Of a stretch of 64,000 bases of DNA, positions 9,446 through 17,850 are shown piece by piece. The notes under the pieces are model-generated. The model did no database searches and was not told the origin of the DNA. It saw nothing but the letters and a program-made list of their open reading frames with translations. The stretch comes from Acinetobacter baumannii. GTDB lineage: Bacteria > Pseudomonadota > Gammaproteobacteria > Pseudomonadales > Moraxellaceae. Within the stretch, counting starts at the first letter, position 1, and each line of letters opens with the position of its first letter. The position numbers and the translations under genes were made by a program. The stretch covers positions 85,006-149,005 of the forward strand of contig NZ_JADVOP010000006.1 of assembly GCF_016508585.1 (NCBI RefSeq). The letters run 5' to 3'.

Positions 9446-10018
9446 ATGCAGATTCTATATAACAAAGGCTACATGCTATTAGGCATAATTTTTATTTTAT
9501 TGGCACTATTCATCACGACTTCCATCATGCCCACCAGACATGTTCGTATAGAAAGCAGGATCTTCATCAATAAGCCCATTGAACAGGTATGGGCACAATT
9601 CAAATGTGTCGATGCTTATTCACAATGGAATACTTTATTTGATATAGAAAAATTTCCAACACAAGTTGGGCAACAGATCAAAATTGATTTATACGATGAG
9701 AATGGAAAAGTAAAAATTCAAATGCAACCCGTTGTGCTCAGCTTAGAAAATTATCGTCTTGAATGGGAAGGAAAATTGTATGTCAATGGATTGTTTAATG
9801 GTCGTCATCAATTCATTTTTCAGTCATTGGATGAGAATACAACTGAACTTATTCAAGCTGAAGATTTCAAAGGGCTACTTATTCCATTTTTAAATCGAGC
9901 GATCATTCAACCAACATTACTCAATTTCAGAAAAATGAACGTATCATTTAAAACATATGTTGAAACATATAACTTAGATTCAAATCCATGTTTAGATACT
10001 ATTGATGAGAAAAAATAA
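9446..10018 (+). CDS. Membrane-anchored SRPBCC-domain protein
   Basis: The 190-residue product starts with one hydrophobic segment (about residues 9-28). An SRPBCC/polyketide-cyclase-like domain follows, beginning IESRIFINKPIEQVWAQF and continuing through the typical WNTLFDIEKFP and EWEGKLYVNGLFNG strands. This fold has a hydrophobic cavity for small ligands; the ligand is unknown. The ribosome-binding site AGAGG lies upstream of the ATG. The stop at 10018 is one base before the MerR start, so the two genes form an operon. Confidence 0.7.
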   Translation: MQILYNKGYMLLGIIFILLALFITTSIMPTRHVRIESRIFINKPIEQVWAQFKCVDAYSQWNTLFDIEKFPTQVGQQIKIDLYDENGKVKIQMQPVVLSLENYRLEWEGKLYVNGLFNGRHQFIFQSLDENTTELIQAEDFKGLLIPFLNRAIIQPTLLNFRKMNVSFKTYVETYNLDSNPCLDTIDEKK

Positions 10019-10019
10019 A

Positions 10020-10490
10020 ATGAATATTAGTCAATTTTCAAAAAAGCATGGCGTATCTCCGGATACACTACGCTTCTATGAAGAATTAAAAATACTTGTC
10101 CCAGATCGATTGAAAAATGGTTATAGAAACTACCAAGAGCATCATGAACAGCAGATCAAATATATTATTGCGCTAAAAAGCATTGGTTTTAGCTTAATAG
10201 AAATCAAACATATCCTTGAGTTAAGTCAACAGCCAGTATCTGAAAGCTGCAATATACTTTCCAACCAACTCATTGATGAAAAACAAGCTTTGATTCACCA
10301 ACAAATACAATTGCTCGAATATGGAAAAAACACCTTGGATCATCTCAAACAATATATCAAGGAGAATACCTTTATTCAAAACCAATCCAAAATTGAACAA
10401 ATGATTGAAAATTTATATCAGTTGACTAAACAGGCGAAAGTTCAAAAACTTCTGCATGTAAATATTGAGCCAAACATAAAAATCAAATAG
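10020..10490 (+). CDS. MerR-family transcriptional regulator
   Basis: The product starts MNISQFSKKHGVSPDTLRFY, a standard MerR winged-helix N-terminus, followed by GYRNYQ and a dimerisation coiled coil. Length is 156 residues from the ATG at 10020; in-frame TTG/ATG codons at 10002 and 10005 lie inside the preceding gene and are less likely. The effector domain has only one cysteine (SESCNIL) and lacks the cysteine pattern of metal sensors, so an organic or redox signal is more plausible. It probably controls its own operon through the promoter at 9382-9412. Confidence 0.85.
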   Translation: MNISQFSKKHGVSPDTLRFYEELKILVPDRLKNGYRNYQEHHEQQIKYIIALKSIGFSLIEIKHILELSQQPVSESCNILSNQLIDEKQALIHQQIQLLEYGKNTLDHLKQYIKENTFIQNQSKIEQMIENLYQLTKQAKVQKLLHVNIEPNIKIK

Positions 10491-10819
10491 TCGGCAAAGA
10501 GATGGACTGTATTTATAGAGTTAACCATCCAGATTGGATGATGAACCCGACAGGTCAACAACAGTTAAACGCTGCATTTTATTGATAAGTTTGATTCAAT
10601 TTATTTGCAACAATTGATTACAGCACTTTGGACCGTTTACTTTTAAAACTTAAATCGTTTTTTATCCGTTAAAGATAAATATTTGTTTAAATATGGATTA
10701 AGACCATAAATAAATCTGCAACAATAATCAATTAAACACAAAATCCGTTTAAAATTGGATATATTTTCTTCAAACCTTAGCCAATTGGTAAAAGATTAAA
10801 CAAATTCACAAAGAAGCTG

Positions 10820-10847
10820 TTGTAAAAAACAACAGATTCTTTATAAT
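10820..10847 (+). promoter_or_regulatory. Promoter of a short transcript
   Basis: TTGTAA (10820-10825) and a perfect TATAAT (10842-10847) are separated by 16 bp. The -35 element overlaps a small hairpin (CTGTTGT with ACAACAG, 10817-10835). Confidence 0.5.
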
Positions 10848-10855
10848 TCATTCAA

Positions 10856-10869
10856 ACAGACAAGTCTGT
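10856..10869. promoter_or_regulatory. Palindromic operator, TetR-like
   Basis: ACAGAC-AA-GTCTGT is a perfect 6+2+6 palindrome located over the expected start point of the promoter at 10820-10847. The form resembles TetR-family operators. The nearest TetR gene is at 11127-11696, so it is the first candidate to bind here. Confidence 0.55.
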
Positions 10870-11009
10870 CTATTTAGCTGAAATAAAACCGAATGACATG
10901 TGCATTCAGAGGGTAAAAGAAATAAATATAAGAAGACGCTTAAGCATCTCATCATCTTAACGTTGATTGTGATTGCAATAAGCGTTAAGTACATAAGAAA
11001 CTTATCAGC

Positions 11010-11043
11010 AAAGCGCGATAGCATAAAGTTATCGCGCTTTTTT
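11010..11043 (+). terminator. Strong intrinsic terminator
   Basis: Perfect 11-bp arms (AAAGCGCGATA at 11010-11020, TATCGCGCTTT at 11030-11040) are followed by T residues on the + strand. It is 520 bp beyond the MerR gene and faces the TetR gene. Confidence 0.8.
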
Positions 11044-11126
11044 ATTTTAAAATTATACAGTGAAGCATCAGCTTAAAACTAGCATATGCTTCAATTCAAC
11101 ATAAATTGTCATGTGAATATTCAATA

Positions 11127-11696
11127 TCAAGAAGCGACTGGCAGTTCCATTTGGATCAAGGTTTCTACTCTTTTCCAGTAATCGTCTAAACACACTTGCT
11201 TTGGATCAATCTGAGCTTGAATCGTCATTCCATCAAGGATACTCGACAAAAAGCCTGCCATTTGCACAGCCTGTTGAACTCCTAACTGTCGTAAAGCATG
11301 GCTGAGATGCCCTTTTAACCATTCCTTGTAATCAATAGCAGGCTGAAGTGATGATGGGTATATTTTTGAAATTTCTTCAACCGCTTTTTGGAACATACAG
11401 CCATTAAAATCTTCCGTATGGAACCAAGCGTTATACCAAACGAAAATTGCTTTGATGTGTGATAAATAATCATCGGGATCACACTTGGCTATTGCAGCAT
11501 CCAATGAATGCTGCAAATTGTGATTTCTCGTCACCAAACACTCTTCAATCAATTTAGCTTTAGATGGAAAATACTTATAAAAAGTCATTTTTGCAACGCC
11601 AGACTCGCTAATAATCCGGTCTATACCGATAGAATTATAACTATAAGAATTAAAGAGATTCAGCGCTGTATTAATGATGTCCTCTTTTTTTGACAT
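11127..11696 (-). CDS. TetR/AcrR-family transcriptional regulator
   Basis: The 189-residue product has the TetR helix-turn-helix: SIGIDRIISESGVAKMTFYK then YFPSKAKLIEE (about residues 22-51). The C-terminal domain contains WYNAWFHTEDFNGCMF, typical of the TetR subgroup with a conserved GC(M/L)F, which includes NemR/YxaF-like repressors of detoxification genes. It is divergent from the haem-oxygenase-like gene at 11948, and a TetR-style palindrome lies at 10856-10869 downstream. Target and inducer are unknown. Confidence 0.88.
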   Translation of the reverse strand: MSKKEDIINTALNLFNSYSYNSIGIDRIISESGVAKMTFYKYFPSKAKLIEECLVTRNHNLQHSLDAAIAKCDPDDYLSHIKAIFVWYNAWFHTEDFNGCMFQKAVEEISKIYPSSLQPAIDYKEWLKGHLSHALRQLGVQQAVQMAGFLSSILDGMTIQAQIDPKQVCLDDYWKRVETLIQMELPVAS

Positions 11697-11947
11697 TTAT
11701 TTTTACCTGACGTATAAAAATTTAAGATTAAAATTAAGGCATTAGCTTGAAAAAACAGCACATAAATACGCATTACTTCACGATACGCCTAGAATTATAT
11801 CTTAAATTCACAACAACATAGAATTATTGAAAAAAAACGATGTAAGAGCAAATGCAAGTGCATGAAATATAAAATATTAAACTTGATTAAATACTAGCAA
11901 ATTAATTTATTTTTGACTATGATAAAAACGGTAAAATTAAAATTTTA

Positions 11948-12805
11948 ATGCAGCATATGAACACATTCTCTTTTACGCAATCAGAACATACTCGTCTTGA
12001 GTTGCTGCAGTTCATCCAAAATTCCTTAAAACCCGAAATATGGCAACAAAATACGCAAGCTGTCAATCATCTCAAGCAACTGACACAACACCATTCTCTA
12101 TTTAAACATCCGATACTCGACCAACTTCACCAATGCCAATTTAGTCTGGATCAATTAAAGTTTATCCATATCAATTATTTTACTGCTATCGTTAAAAATT
12201 TTACCGATGCCTTGAGCATGGTCATCTACCAAGCGCACAAGCTGGAACAAAATTCAAATATCCTTGAAGAAAATAGAATTGCATCAAAAATTTATGCACG
12301 TTACTTGCTGTCGCTCAATTTAATTGATGAGTTAGGTTTCAATACCCATCAACTTGAACAAAGTTCAGCTGCCAAATCCCATCTGGTGTATTTCTTGAAA
12401 TTAATGCAACAGTTAGGTCTAGACCCTCTGGATCAGAGTGAAACTCAAATCGAGGCATATGCACTGACAGAGTATATACAAAAAAATATGGATTCTTATG
12501 CTGAGCTTTTACTGATTTTGGCATGTACAGAACTGCAGGTGATCAAATTTAGTGAAGCATTGCGCAACAATATGGCGATTTACAACAGCATCTATATTGA
12601 GGGCTACTATGCATGTCATGGTCTAGCTGATCAGGATGCTTCAACACTTGCCAATGATGACAATCATCAAGATGATATTTGGACACTGCTTGCACAATGC
12701 TATTCCCTGGAGAATCAACAACATCTACTGCAAATTCAGTCAGAATATTTGGTTTTATGGAATAATTTCTGGAGCAAAATGAAAGTTTGTACTGCAACCA
12801 TTTAA
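11948..12805 (+). CDS. Haem-oxygenase-like, possibly iron-dependent oxidase (TenA/PqqC-like fold)
   Basis: A 285-residue, all-helical protein without signal peptide. Near the C-terminus it carries a His/Asp cluster: Glu218, His224, Asp228, Asp230 and His240 in EGYYACHGLADQDAS...NDDNHQDD. Together with FKHPILDQLHQCQFS near residue 52, this recalls the iron-containing redox enzyme family (PF14518, haem-oxygenase-like diiron oxidases such as UndA/SznF domains). The match is by eye, so the fold is a moderate call and the substrate is unknown. It stands alone, divergent from a TetR gene across 251 bp. An alternative start is the ATG at 11957. Confidence 0.5.
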   Translation: MQHMNTFSFTQSEHTRLELLQFIQNSLKPEIWQQNTQAVNHLKQLTQHHSLFKHPILDQLHQCQFSLDQLKFIHINYFTAIVKNFTDALSMVIYQAHKLEQNSNILEENRIASKIYARYLLSLNLIDELGFNTHQLEQSSAAKSHLVYFLKLMQQLGLDPLDQSETQIEAYALTEYIQKNMDSYAELLLILACTELQVIKFSEALRNNMAIYNSIYIEGYYACHGLADQDASTLANDDNHQDDIWTLLAQCYSLENQQHLLQIQSEYLVLWNNFWSKMKVCTATI

Positions 12806-13123
12806 TTTTTTGCTTTTTCATCAGGCAAATTTACCTGACATCACGCTCAGATTTTGCGGCATGGTGTAATCAAAGCCAGCGATACACAAGTAATCAGGTT
12901 ATCTCCCTTGAAATACCCTCTAAAACAATATCAGGCTTTACTAAAAAAGTATCGGTTGCCGGTTTCTGCTGAGCATTTCTCTTTCGATGTTCACATAAAG
13001 TACTCCCCTAAATTGAAACCTGAATCATACACATCGTCTGTTTGATCCAAGTTTCTCATTCAGGATTGCCTTTCCGGCCATATTCAAACCGATGTTTTTA
13101 TACTTTCCTGCCTGCTTTTCAAT
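12806..13123. other. Intergenic region before the metal-resistance genes
   Basis: About 318 bp. It contains an imperfect 18-bp palindrome (TCAGG at 12821-12825 with CCTGA at 12834-12838 around AAATTT) just past the preceding gene. Two overlapping short frames here (12787-12972 and 12854-13045) have no recognisable product. Confidence 0.5.
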
Positions 13124-13765
13124 TTAACGCGACTCTAAAGCTTGTTGTGTGGAAGGACTTTGTTTGCGTTCTTGACTTGCTTTTTTAATCACCTGATATC
13201 CCCCCGTTAACCCTAAAGTTGCCATAATCACTGCGACAATCAAATCTGGAAACATGCTTCCCGTACCAAACACACCGATTGCAGCAAAAATTACCGCGAT
13301 ATTGCCGATTGCATCATTTCGACTACACAACCAAACAGACCGCATATTCGAATCACCCTCTCTGAATGCATAAAGTATGACTGCTGAAATCACATTGGCA
13401 ATAAGTGCAAGTATGCCAATAGCTCCCATTGTAATGGCTTCGGGTGGAATTCCCTGCATATATGCATAAACAGTTTTAGCAATCACCACAAGTCCAAAAA
13501 TTGCCATGACCGCACCTTTAAACAATGCAACCGTTGCGCGCCAGTACAAACTTGCTCCTAAAACTGCCAAGGAAACAGCATAATTGACAGCATCACCAAA
13601 GAAATCGAGTGAATCAGCCCAGAGTGCTGAAGAATGTGCATAAGCACCACCAAGTAACTCAACAAAAAACATCGCAAGATTGATAAATAAAGCAATCCAC
13701 AATGCCGTTCTAAACTTGCTGTTGTTTTTTTGTGGTGCAGGTTCATGACTGCATGTACACGCCAT
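13124..13765 (-). CDS. Short cation diffusion facilitator-type metal efflux protein
   Basis: A 213-residue inner-membrane protein with about six transmembrane segments and no C-terminal cytoplasmic CDF domain. The N-terminus MACTCSHEP has Cys/His residues that could bind metal. In TM2 the sequence ADSLDFFGD gives Asp51, Asp54 and Asp58; the family usually has His at position 54. In TM5 the usual HxxxD is replaced by Cys147-x3-Asp151. The start at 13765 is set by a perfect AAGGAG seven bases upstream; a longer frame to 13858 is unlikely because it overlaps the operator region. It is divergent from a CadR/PbrR-like regulator, so export of Cd, Pb, Zn or a similar ion is inferred. Confidence 0.78.
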   Translation of the reverse strand: MACTCSHEPAPQKNNSKFRTALWIALFINLAMFFVELLGGAYAHSSALWADSLDFFGDAVNYAVSLAVLGASLYWRATVALFKGAVMAIFGLVVIAKTVYAYMQGIPPEAITMGAIGILALIANVISAVILYAFREGDSNMRSVWLCSRNDAIGNIAVIFAAIGVFGTGSMFPDLIVAVIMATLGLTGGYQVIKKASQERKQSPSTQQALESR

Positions 13766-13870
13766 GACACATCTCCTTAATGAAATATCAGTCGTTGATC
13801 CGTCTTTGTTCAAGCAACCGCATGACCTTTTTAATGCAATTGGAAGCGTTATAGACAATAATCAAATTAA

Positions 13871-13901
13871 GTTATACTGCTATTTAAAACTATGGAGTAA
13901 G
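13871..13901 (-). promoter_or_regulatory. MerR-type promoter for the efflux gene
   Basis: On the minus strand CTTACT (13901-13896) and TATAAC (13876-13871) are separated by 19 bp. The spacer holds an imperfect dyad (TACTGCTAT against CTATGGAGTA). This is the layout of CadR/ZntR-type operators, in which the regulator twists an over-long spacer. It lies between the divergent efflux and merR genes. Confidence 0.6.
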
Positions 13902-13931
13902 TCCTAAGTCAAGCAAAATTGAGGAATCATC

Positions 13932-14336
13932 ATGCAGCAATATTTAATCAGTGATCTTGCCAAAAAAACCCAGCTTTCGACTGATACCGTACGTTTTTAC
14001 GAAAAAAAGCAGCTAATCCAGTCCTGCTATCGCGCAGAAAACAACTATAAATATTATGATGAAGATTGCTTAAAAAGACTGGTATTTATCAAGCGCTGTC
14101 GTTCTTTGGATATGACCTTACATGAAATTACCCAACTTCTAGAACAGATTCAGCATCCTGAACAGGATTGTAAAGTGATCGATCGATTGATTGAAGAACA
14201 TATTCAACATGTCGAAGCTCGTATTCATGAATTACAAAATTTTAAAGCTCAATTGCAATACTTACGTCAATCCTGCTCATCGAATACCACCATTGATCAC
14301 TGCCAAATCGTCAAAAAGCTGGAAGCCTCCGAATAA
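13932..14336 (+). CDS. MerR-family metal sensor, CadR/PbrR-like
   Basis: The 134-residue product begins with the MerR helix-turn-helix (LISDLAKKTQLSTDTVRFYE) and a coiled coil. Three cysteines, Cys80, Cys115 and Cys124, match the spacing of the metal-binding triad in CadR and PbrR. It should activate the divergent efflux gene when Cd(II), Pb(II) or Zn(II) is present. The 3' end lies 31 bp from the convergent acr3 gene. Confidence 0.85.
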   Translation: MQQYLISDLAKKTQLSTDTVRFYEKKQLIQSCYRAENNYKYYDEDCLKRLVFIKRCRSLDMTLHEITQLLEQIQHPEQDCKVIDRLIEEHIQHVEARIHELQNFKAQLQYLRQSCSSNTTIDHCQIVKKLEASE

Positions 14337-14367
14337 TCGATTTATTTCTATGATTGCTGAGCCCCCT

Positions 14368-15417
14368 TTATTGAAATACGATTCTATTTAATTTTAATGA
14401 TAGCCCGACCAATAAGATGAGTACTGGAACTTCGACCAAGGGACCAATGATCGTTGCGAAGGCAACAGGCGATGCCAATCCAAACGCAGCTACCGCGACA
14501 GCAAGTGCTAATTCAAAATTGTTGCCTGCGGCTGTAAATGAAATTGCTGTTGTTTTTGCATAATTATTCCCCATCCATTTACTCATGAAAAAGCTTAGAA
14601 AAAACATCAGTACAAAATAAAGAATCAATGGAATTGCAATTCGCAATACATCTAAAGGAAGACTGATGACCTCAGCGCCTTTTAAACTAAACATTGCTAC
14701 AATGGTAAACAGCAATGCCAGTAAACTGATCGGGCTGAGTGCAGGAATAAAAATATTTTCATACCAAACCAATCCTTTCATTTTGACCAATATCGAACGA
14801 GTGAAAAAGCCCAAAAGAAATGGAATTCCCAAATAGACCAAAACAGCATGTGTAATCGTCCAGAACCCCACATCAATGACTTTACCTTCTACACCAAAAT
14901 ATGGAGGTAATACATCAAGAAATAACCAAGCATAACTACTAAAAAAGAGAATCTGAAAAATGCTGTTGAAAGCAACCAAAGCTGCAACGTATTGATTATC
15001 ACCACCTGCCAAGTTATTCCATACCAATACCATTGCGATACAGCGCGCCAGTCCAATTAGAATCAACCCAGTCATATATTCAGGATACTGATGTAAAAAA
15101 ATAATGGCTAAGACAAACATTAAACAAGGCGCAATCAACCAGTTTTGCAATAAGGATAAAACCAGTGTTCGCCTGTCATTAAATACCTGTGGCAGAGTTT
15201 TATAGTTCACTTTGGCAAGAGGCGGGTACATCATCAAAATAAGACCAATCGCAATGGGTATATTGACTGAATCCAAACTTAAATCATTTAAATTTGTCGA
15301 TATCCGCGGGAAAAATATGCTGACAGCAATTCCTAATGCCATAGCCATAAAAATCCATACAGTCAGATAGCGATCTAAAAAAGACAATCCAGAAGTCTGC
15401 CGAGGGAAATGCATCAT
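14368..15417 (-). CDS. acr3: Arsenite efflux transporter, ACR3 family
   Basis: A 349-residue, roughly ten-segment inner-membrane protein that exports arsenite. The segment [19 protein letters not shown] contains the conserved cysteine needed for transport in ACR3 proteins, and [20 protein letters not shown] is the second family signature. Unlike ArsB it does not need ArsA. It starts three bases after the arsR stop and forms an arsR-acr3 operon. Confidence 0.93.
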   Translation of the reverse strand: MMHFPRQTSGLSFLDRYLTVWIFMAMALGIAVSIFFPRISTNLNDLSLDSVNIPIAIGLILMMYPPLAKVNYKTLPQVFNDRRTLVLSLLQNWLIAPCLMFVLAIIFLHQYPEYMTGLILIGLARCIAMVLVWNNLAGGDNQYVAALVAFNSIFQILFFSSYAWLFLDVLPPYFGVEGKVIDVGFWTITHAVLVYLGIPFLLGFFTRSILVKMKGLVWYENIFIPALSPISLLALLFTIVAMFSLKGAEVISLPLDVLRIAIPLILYFVLMFFLSFFMSKWMGNNYAKTTAISFTAAGNNFELALAVAVAAFGLASPVAFATIIGPLVEVPVLILLVGLSLKLNRIVFQ

Positions 15418-15420
15418 GAT

Positions 15421-15744
15421 TTACTCACAGCAATGATTGATATTGATCAGAGCTGAAGGCTTTTTTATCGGGTTGTGATTTTCCAGGGCAATAATATTTA
15501 ATATTTTGCTCGCCCACTCTGGAAGTTCAGGATTCAATCGGTAATACACCCATTGTCCTTTTCGTTCATCCAAGACAATGGATAGATTTCTCAACAAAGC
15601 CAAATGCCTTGAGATCTTCGGTTGACCTAAGTTTAAAATTTCCGTGATTTCACATACACAGACACTGTCTTTTGCCACCAGCATTTTTAAAATGTCTAGA
15701 CGTGTCGGGTCAGATAAGCATTTAAAGAAATCTGTTTGATCCAT
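15421..15744 (-). CDS. arsR: Arsenite-responsive repressor ArsR
   Basis: A 107-residue winged-helix repressor of the ArsR/SmtB family. The sequence SVCVCEI places Cys29 and Cys31 as in the E. coli ArsR metalloid site (CVC motif). A second CC pair lies near the C-terminus (residues 105-106) and may add a ligand. It should repress arsR-acr3 and perhaps the divergent arsC. Confidence 0.93.
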   Translation of the reverse strand: MDQTDFFKCLSDPTRLDILKMLVAKDSVCVCEITEILNLGQPKISRHLALLRNLSIVLDERKGQWVYYRLNPELPEWASKILNIIALENHNPIKKPSALININHCCE

Positions 15745-15784
15745 GACAATTGCTCAATTTACTCATTATTCATATTTGCTATTG

Positions 15785-15808
15785 CGAATATACGCATATC
15801 CATATATA
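15785..15808. promoter_or_regulatory. Candidate ArsR operator between arsR and arsC
   Basis: The 103-bp arsR-arsC gap contains ATAT-ACGC-ATAT (about 15788-15799) followed by a further CATATATA. An AT-rich interrupted dyad of this kind is common for ArsR/SmtB operators. The exact limits are uncertain. Confidence 0.4.
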
Positions 15809-15847
15809 AATACAAGACCATCCTGTTGTCACAAAATCGTAAAATCC

Positions 15848-16276
15848 ATGTCATCCCAAATTAAAATTTACCACAACCCTAACTGTGGAACCTCACGCAA
15901 CACGCTTGCATTGATTCGCAATGCAGGAATAGAACCTGAAATCATTGAGTATTTGAATAATCCGCCAAGCAAACTACAGTTGATTCAACTGATTCAACAA
16001 TCGGGTTTATCCGTCCAAGATGTGCTACGTAAAAACGTAGAAGTCTACATGGCTTTAAATCTAGAAAAACAGCAATACAACGAACATCAGCTCATTGAAC
16101 TCATGCTGCAGCATCCCATCTTGATTAATCGTCCATTTGTCGTCACGGAGTTAGGTGTCCGTTTATGCCGCCCTTCTGAAATGGTTTTGGATATATTATC
16201 CGCCCCTCAATTACATCCATTTTCTAAAGAAGATGGTGAAATTATTATCAATCAAGCATTAAAAAGAATGAAATAA
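15848..16276 (+). CDS. arsC: Glutaredoxin-dependent arsenate reductase ArsC
   Basis: Reduces arsenate to arsenite, which ACR3 then exports. The 142-residue protein has the catalytic cysteine in NPNCGTSRN (Cys13), and the arginines in NRPFV and GVRLCRP match the arginine triad of the E. coli plasmid R773 enzyme. The ATG at 15848 gives the canonical N-terminus; the longer frame from 15743 would overlap arsR. Divergent from arsR. Confidence 0.92.
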   Translation: MSSQIKIYHNPNCGTSRNTLALIRNAGIEPEIIEYLNNPPSKLQLIQLIQQSGLSVQDVLRKNVEVYMALNLEKQQYNEHQLIELMLQHPILINRPFVVTELGVRLCRPSEMVLDILSAPQLHPFSKEDGEIIINQALKRMK

Positions 16277-16440
16277 TTTTTTAGACTTGCATAAAATAAA
16301 CAAGAAATTAAACATAAGTTATTGAATAAATTGTTTTTTAATTAAAAATCAACCTAATAATCCTGAGTGTTTTACTAGGTTGAATCTTATTTTTAAACCC
16401 TTACAATAAAACCATATTTTTAGTATGCCTTTAGATTTTT

Positions 16441-17841
16441 ATGCGCATCTCTCACATTACAGAACTTCTCTCTCCAGCAGGTTCACTGAAAAACATGCGT
16501 TATGCATTTGCCTATGGTGCTGATGCAGTATATGCAGGTCAACCTCGCTATAGTCTGAGAGTCCGTAATAATGAATTTGATCATGCCAATTTAAAAGTTG
16601 GAATTTCCGAAGCACATGCGCTGGGAAAAAAATTTTACGTTGTGGTCAATATTCAGCCACATAATGCTAAATTAAAAAACTTCATTCGTGACCTGACACC
16701 TGTCATTGAAATGCAACCTGACGCACTCATCATGTCCGATCCGGGCTTAATCATGATGATTCGAGAGCACTTTCCACATATGCCGATTCATCTGTCTGTA
16801 CAAGCAAATGCAGTCAATTGGGCAACTGTGAAGTTTTGGAAAAACATGGGGCTGACTCGTGTGATCTTGTCACGCGAGTTATCAATCGAGGAAATTGAAG
16901 AAATTAAGCAGAATGTACCTGATATGGAAATTGAAGTTTTCGTACATGGTGCACTTTGCATGGCTTATTCCGGTCGTTGCTTACTTTCAGGCTATATGAA
17001 TAAACGTGATGCAAATCAAGGCGCTTGCACCAATGCATGTCGCTGGGAATATAATATTCACGAAGCAACAGAAGATGCATCTGGGGATGTCATTCCAGTC
17101 CAGTCACTGGAGACAGCATCAGCATGTTGCAACAATAAAGATGCCAACGAGCAACACGCCATACAACAACATCAATTTGGCGAGCCGGTTTTATTACAAC
17201 GTCATGAAGAAGACATGTTTGCTGCCGAAGAAGATCAGCATGGCACCTACTTCATGAATTCTAAAGACTTACGTGCAGTACAACATGTAGATCGCTTAAC
17301 CAAAATGGGCATTCATTCTTTGAAAATTGAAGGACGCACCAAATCTTACTTCTATTGCGCAAGAACAGCGCAAATCTATCGTAAAGCGATTGATGATGCA
17401 CAATCGGGTAAACCATTTGACTGGGCTTTGATGAAACAACTCGAAGGTTTAGCTAATCGTGGTTATACCGAAGGTTTTTTACGTCGACATGTGCATGCTG
17501 AATATCAAAATTATGAAACAGGCTCATCACGTTTTGACCATCAACAATTTGTCGGCGAAGTGCTGGAAAGAAATGATGACTACATCAAAATTGATGTGAA
17601 AAATCGTTTTGTGGTCGGGGATTCTCTGGAGCTGATGACAACATCGGGCAATATTAGCTTTAAGCTTCATCAGATATTGGACAAAAAAAGACAGCCTATT
17701 ATGGATGCAAAAGGATCCGGGCATATTGTCGAAATTCCTATTCCTGCGGATGTTGATATGCAATATGCCTTATTAATTAGAAACTTACCTAACTCAACTG
17801 CTGATATTTCAGCGTCATCATTGGCTTACCAGGCAGTATAG
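16441..17841 (+). CDS. trhP: tRNA hydroxylation protein P (U32 peptidase family)
   Basis: Acts with prephenate as cofactor source in forming 5-hydroxyuridine at the wobble position of tRNA (E. coli YegQ/TrhP). The 466-residue protein is close to the 453-residue E. coli protein over its first 210 residues, for example ELLSPAGSLKNMRYAF and FVHGALCMAYSGRCLLSGY. The Fe-S cysteines of the U32 family are visible in CMAYSGRC and CTNACRW. A segment around residues 215-265, rich in Gln, His and Glu, is an insertion-like region. It is followed at nine bases by yfhL. Confidence 0.92.
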   Translation: MRISHITELLSPAGSLKNMRYAFAYGADAVYAGQPRYSLRVRNNEFDHANLKVGISEAHALGKKFYVVVNIQPHNAKLKNFIRDLTPVIEMQPDALIMSDPGLIMMIREHFPHMPIHLSVQANAVNWATVKFWKNMGLTRVILSRELSIEEIEEIKQNVPDMEIEVFVHGALCMAYSGRCLLSGYMNKRDANQGACTNACRWEYNIHEATEDASGDVIPVQSLETASACCNNKDANEQHAIQQHQFGEPVLLQRHEEDMFAAEEDQHGTYFMNSKDLRAVQHVDRLTKMGIHSLKIEGRTKSYFYCARTAQIYRKAIDDAQSGKPFDWALMKQLEGLANRGYTEGFLRRHVHAEYQNYETGSSRFDHQQFVGEVLERNDDYIKIDVKNRFVVGDSLELMTTSGNISFKLHQILDKKRQPIMDAKGSGHIVEIPIPADVDMQYALLIRNLPNSTADISASSLAYQAV

Positions 17842-17850
17842 GATATTGAA

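Larger units (their letters stand above)
10854..11045 (+). ncRNA. Candidate small RNA of about 190 nt
   Basis: Predicted only from its borders: a good -10 box at 10842, an operator at the start point, and a strong intrinsic terminator at 11010-11043. No frame with a convincing start and ribosome-binding site fits inside. It could instead be the leader of a very small protein. Confidence 0.35.
10491..11126. other. Non-coding accessory region with a short transcription cassette
   Basis: About 636 bp. The first 300 bp show only a 27-codon frame (10502-10585) with no known match. The second half holds a promoter, palindromic operator and strong terminator that together define a short transcript (separate entries). 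A 58-codon GTG frame (10900-11076), with one hydrophobic segment, runs through the terminator and I do not call it a gene. Confidence 0.55.

Noticed and set aside
10900..11076. 58-codon GTG frame with a hydrophobic segment
   Set aside because: It reads through a strong terminator and has no ribosome-binding site at a proper distance, although a very small membrane protein cannot be fully excluded.
12787..13045. Two overlapping short frames in the gap before the efflux gene
   Set aside because: No domain, no conservation that I can recognise, and they overlap one another.
13766..13858. N-terminal extension of the cation efflux gene by 31 codons
   Set aside because: A perfect ribosome-binding site stands before the ATG at 13765, and the extension is not family-like and approaches the MerR promoter.
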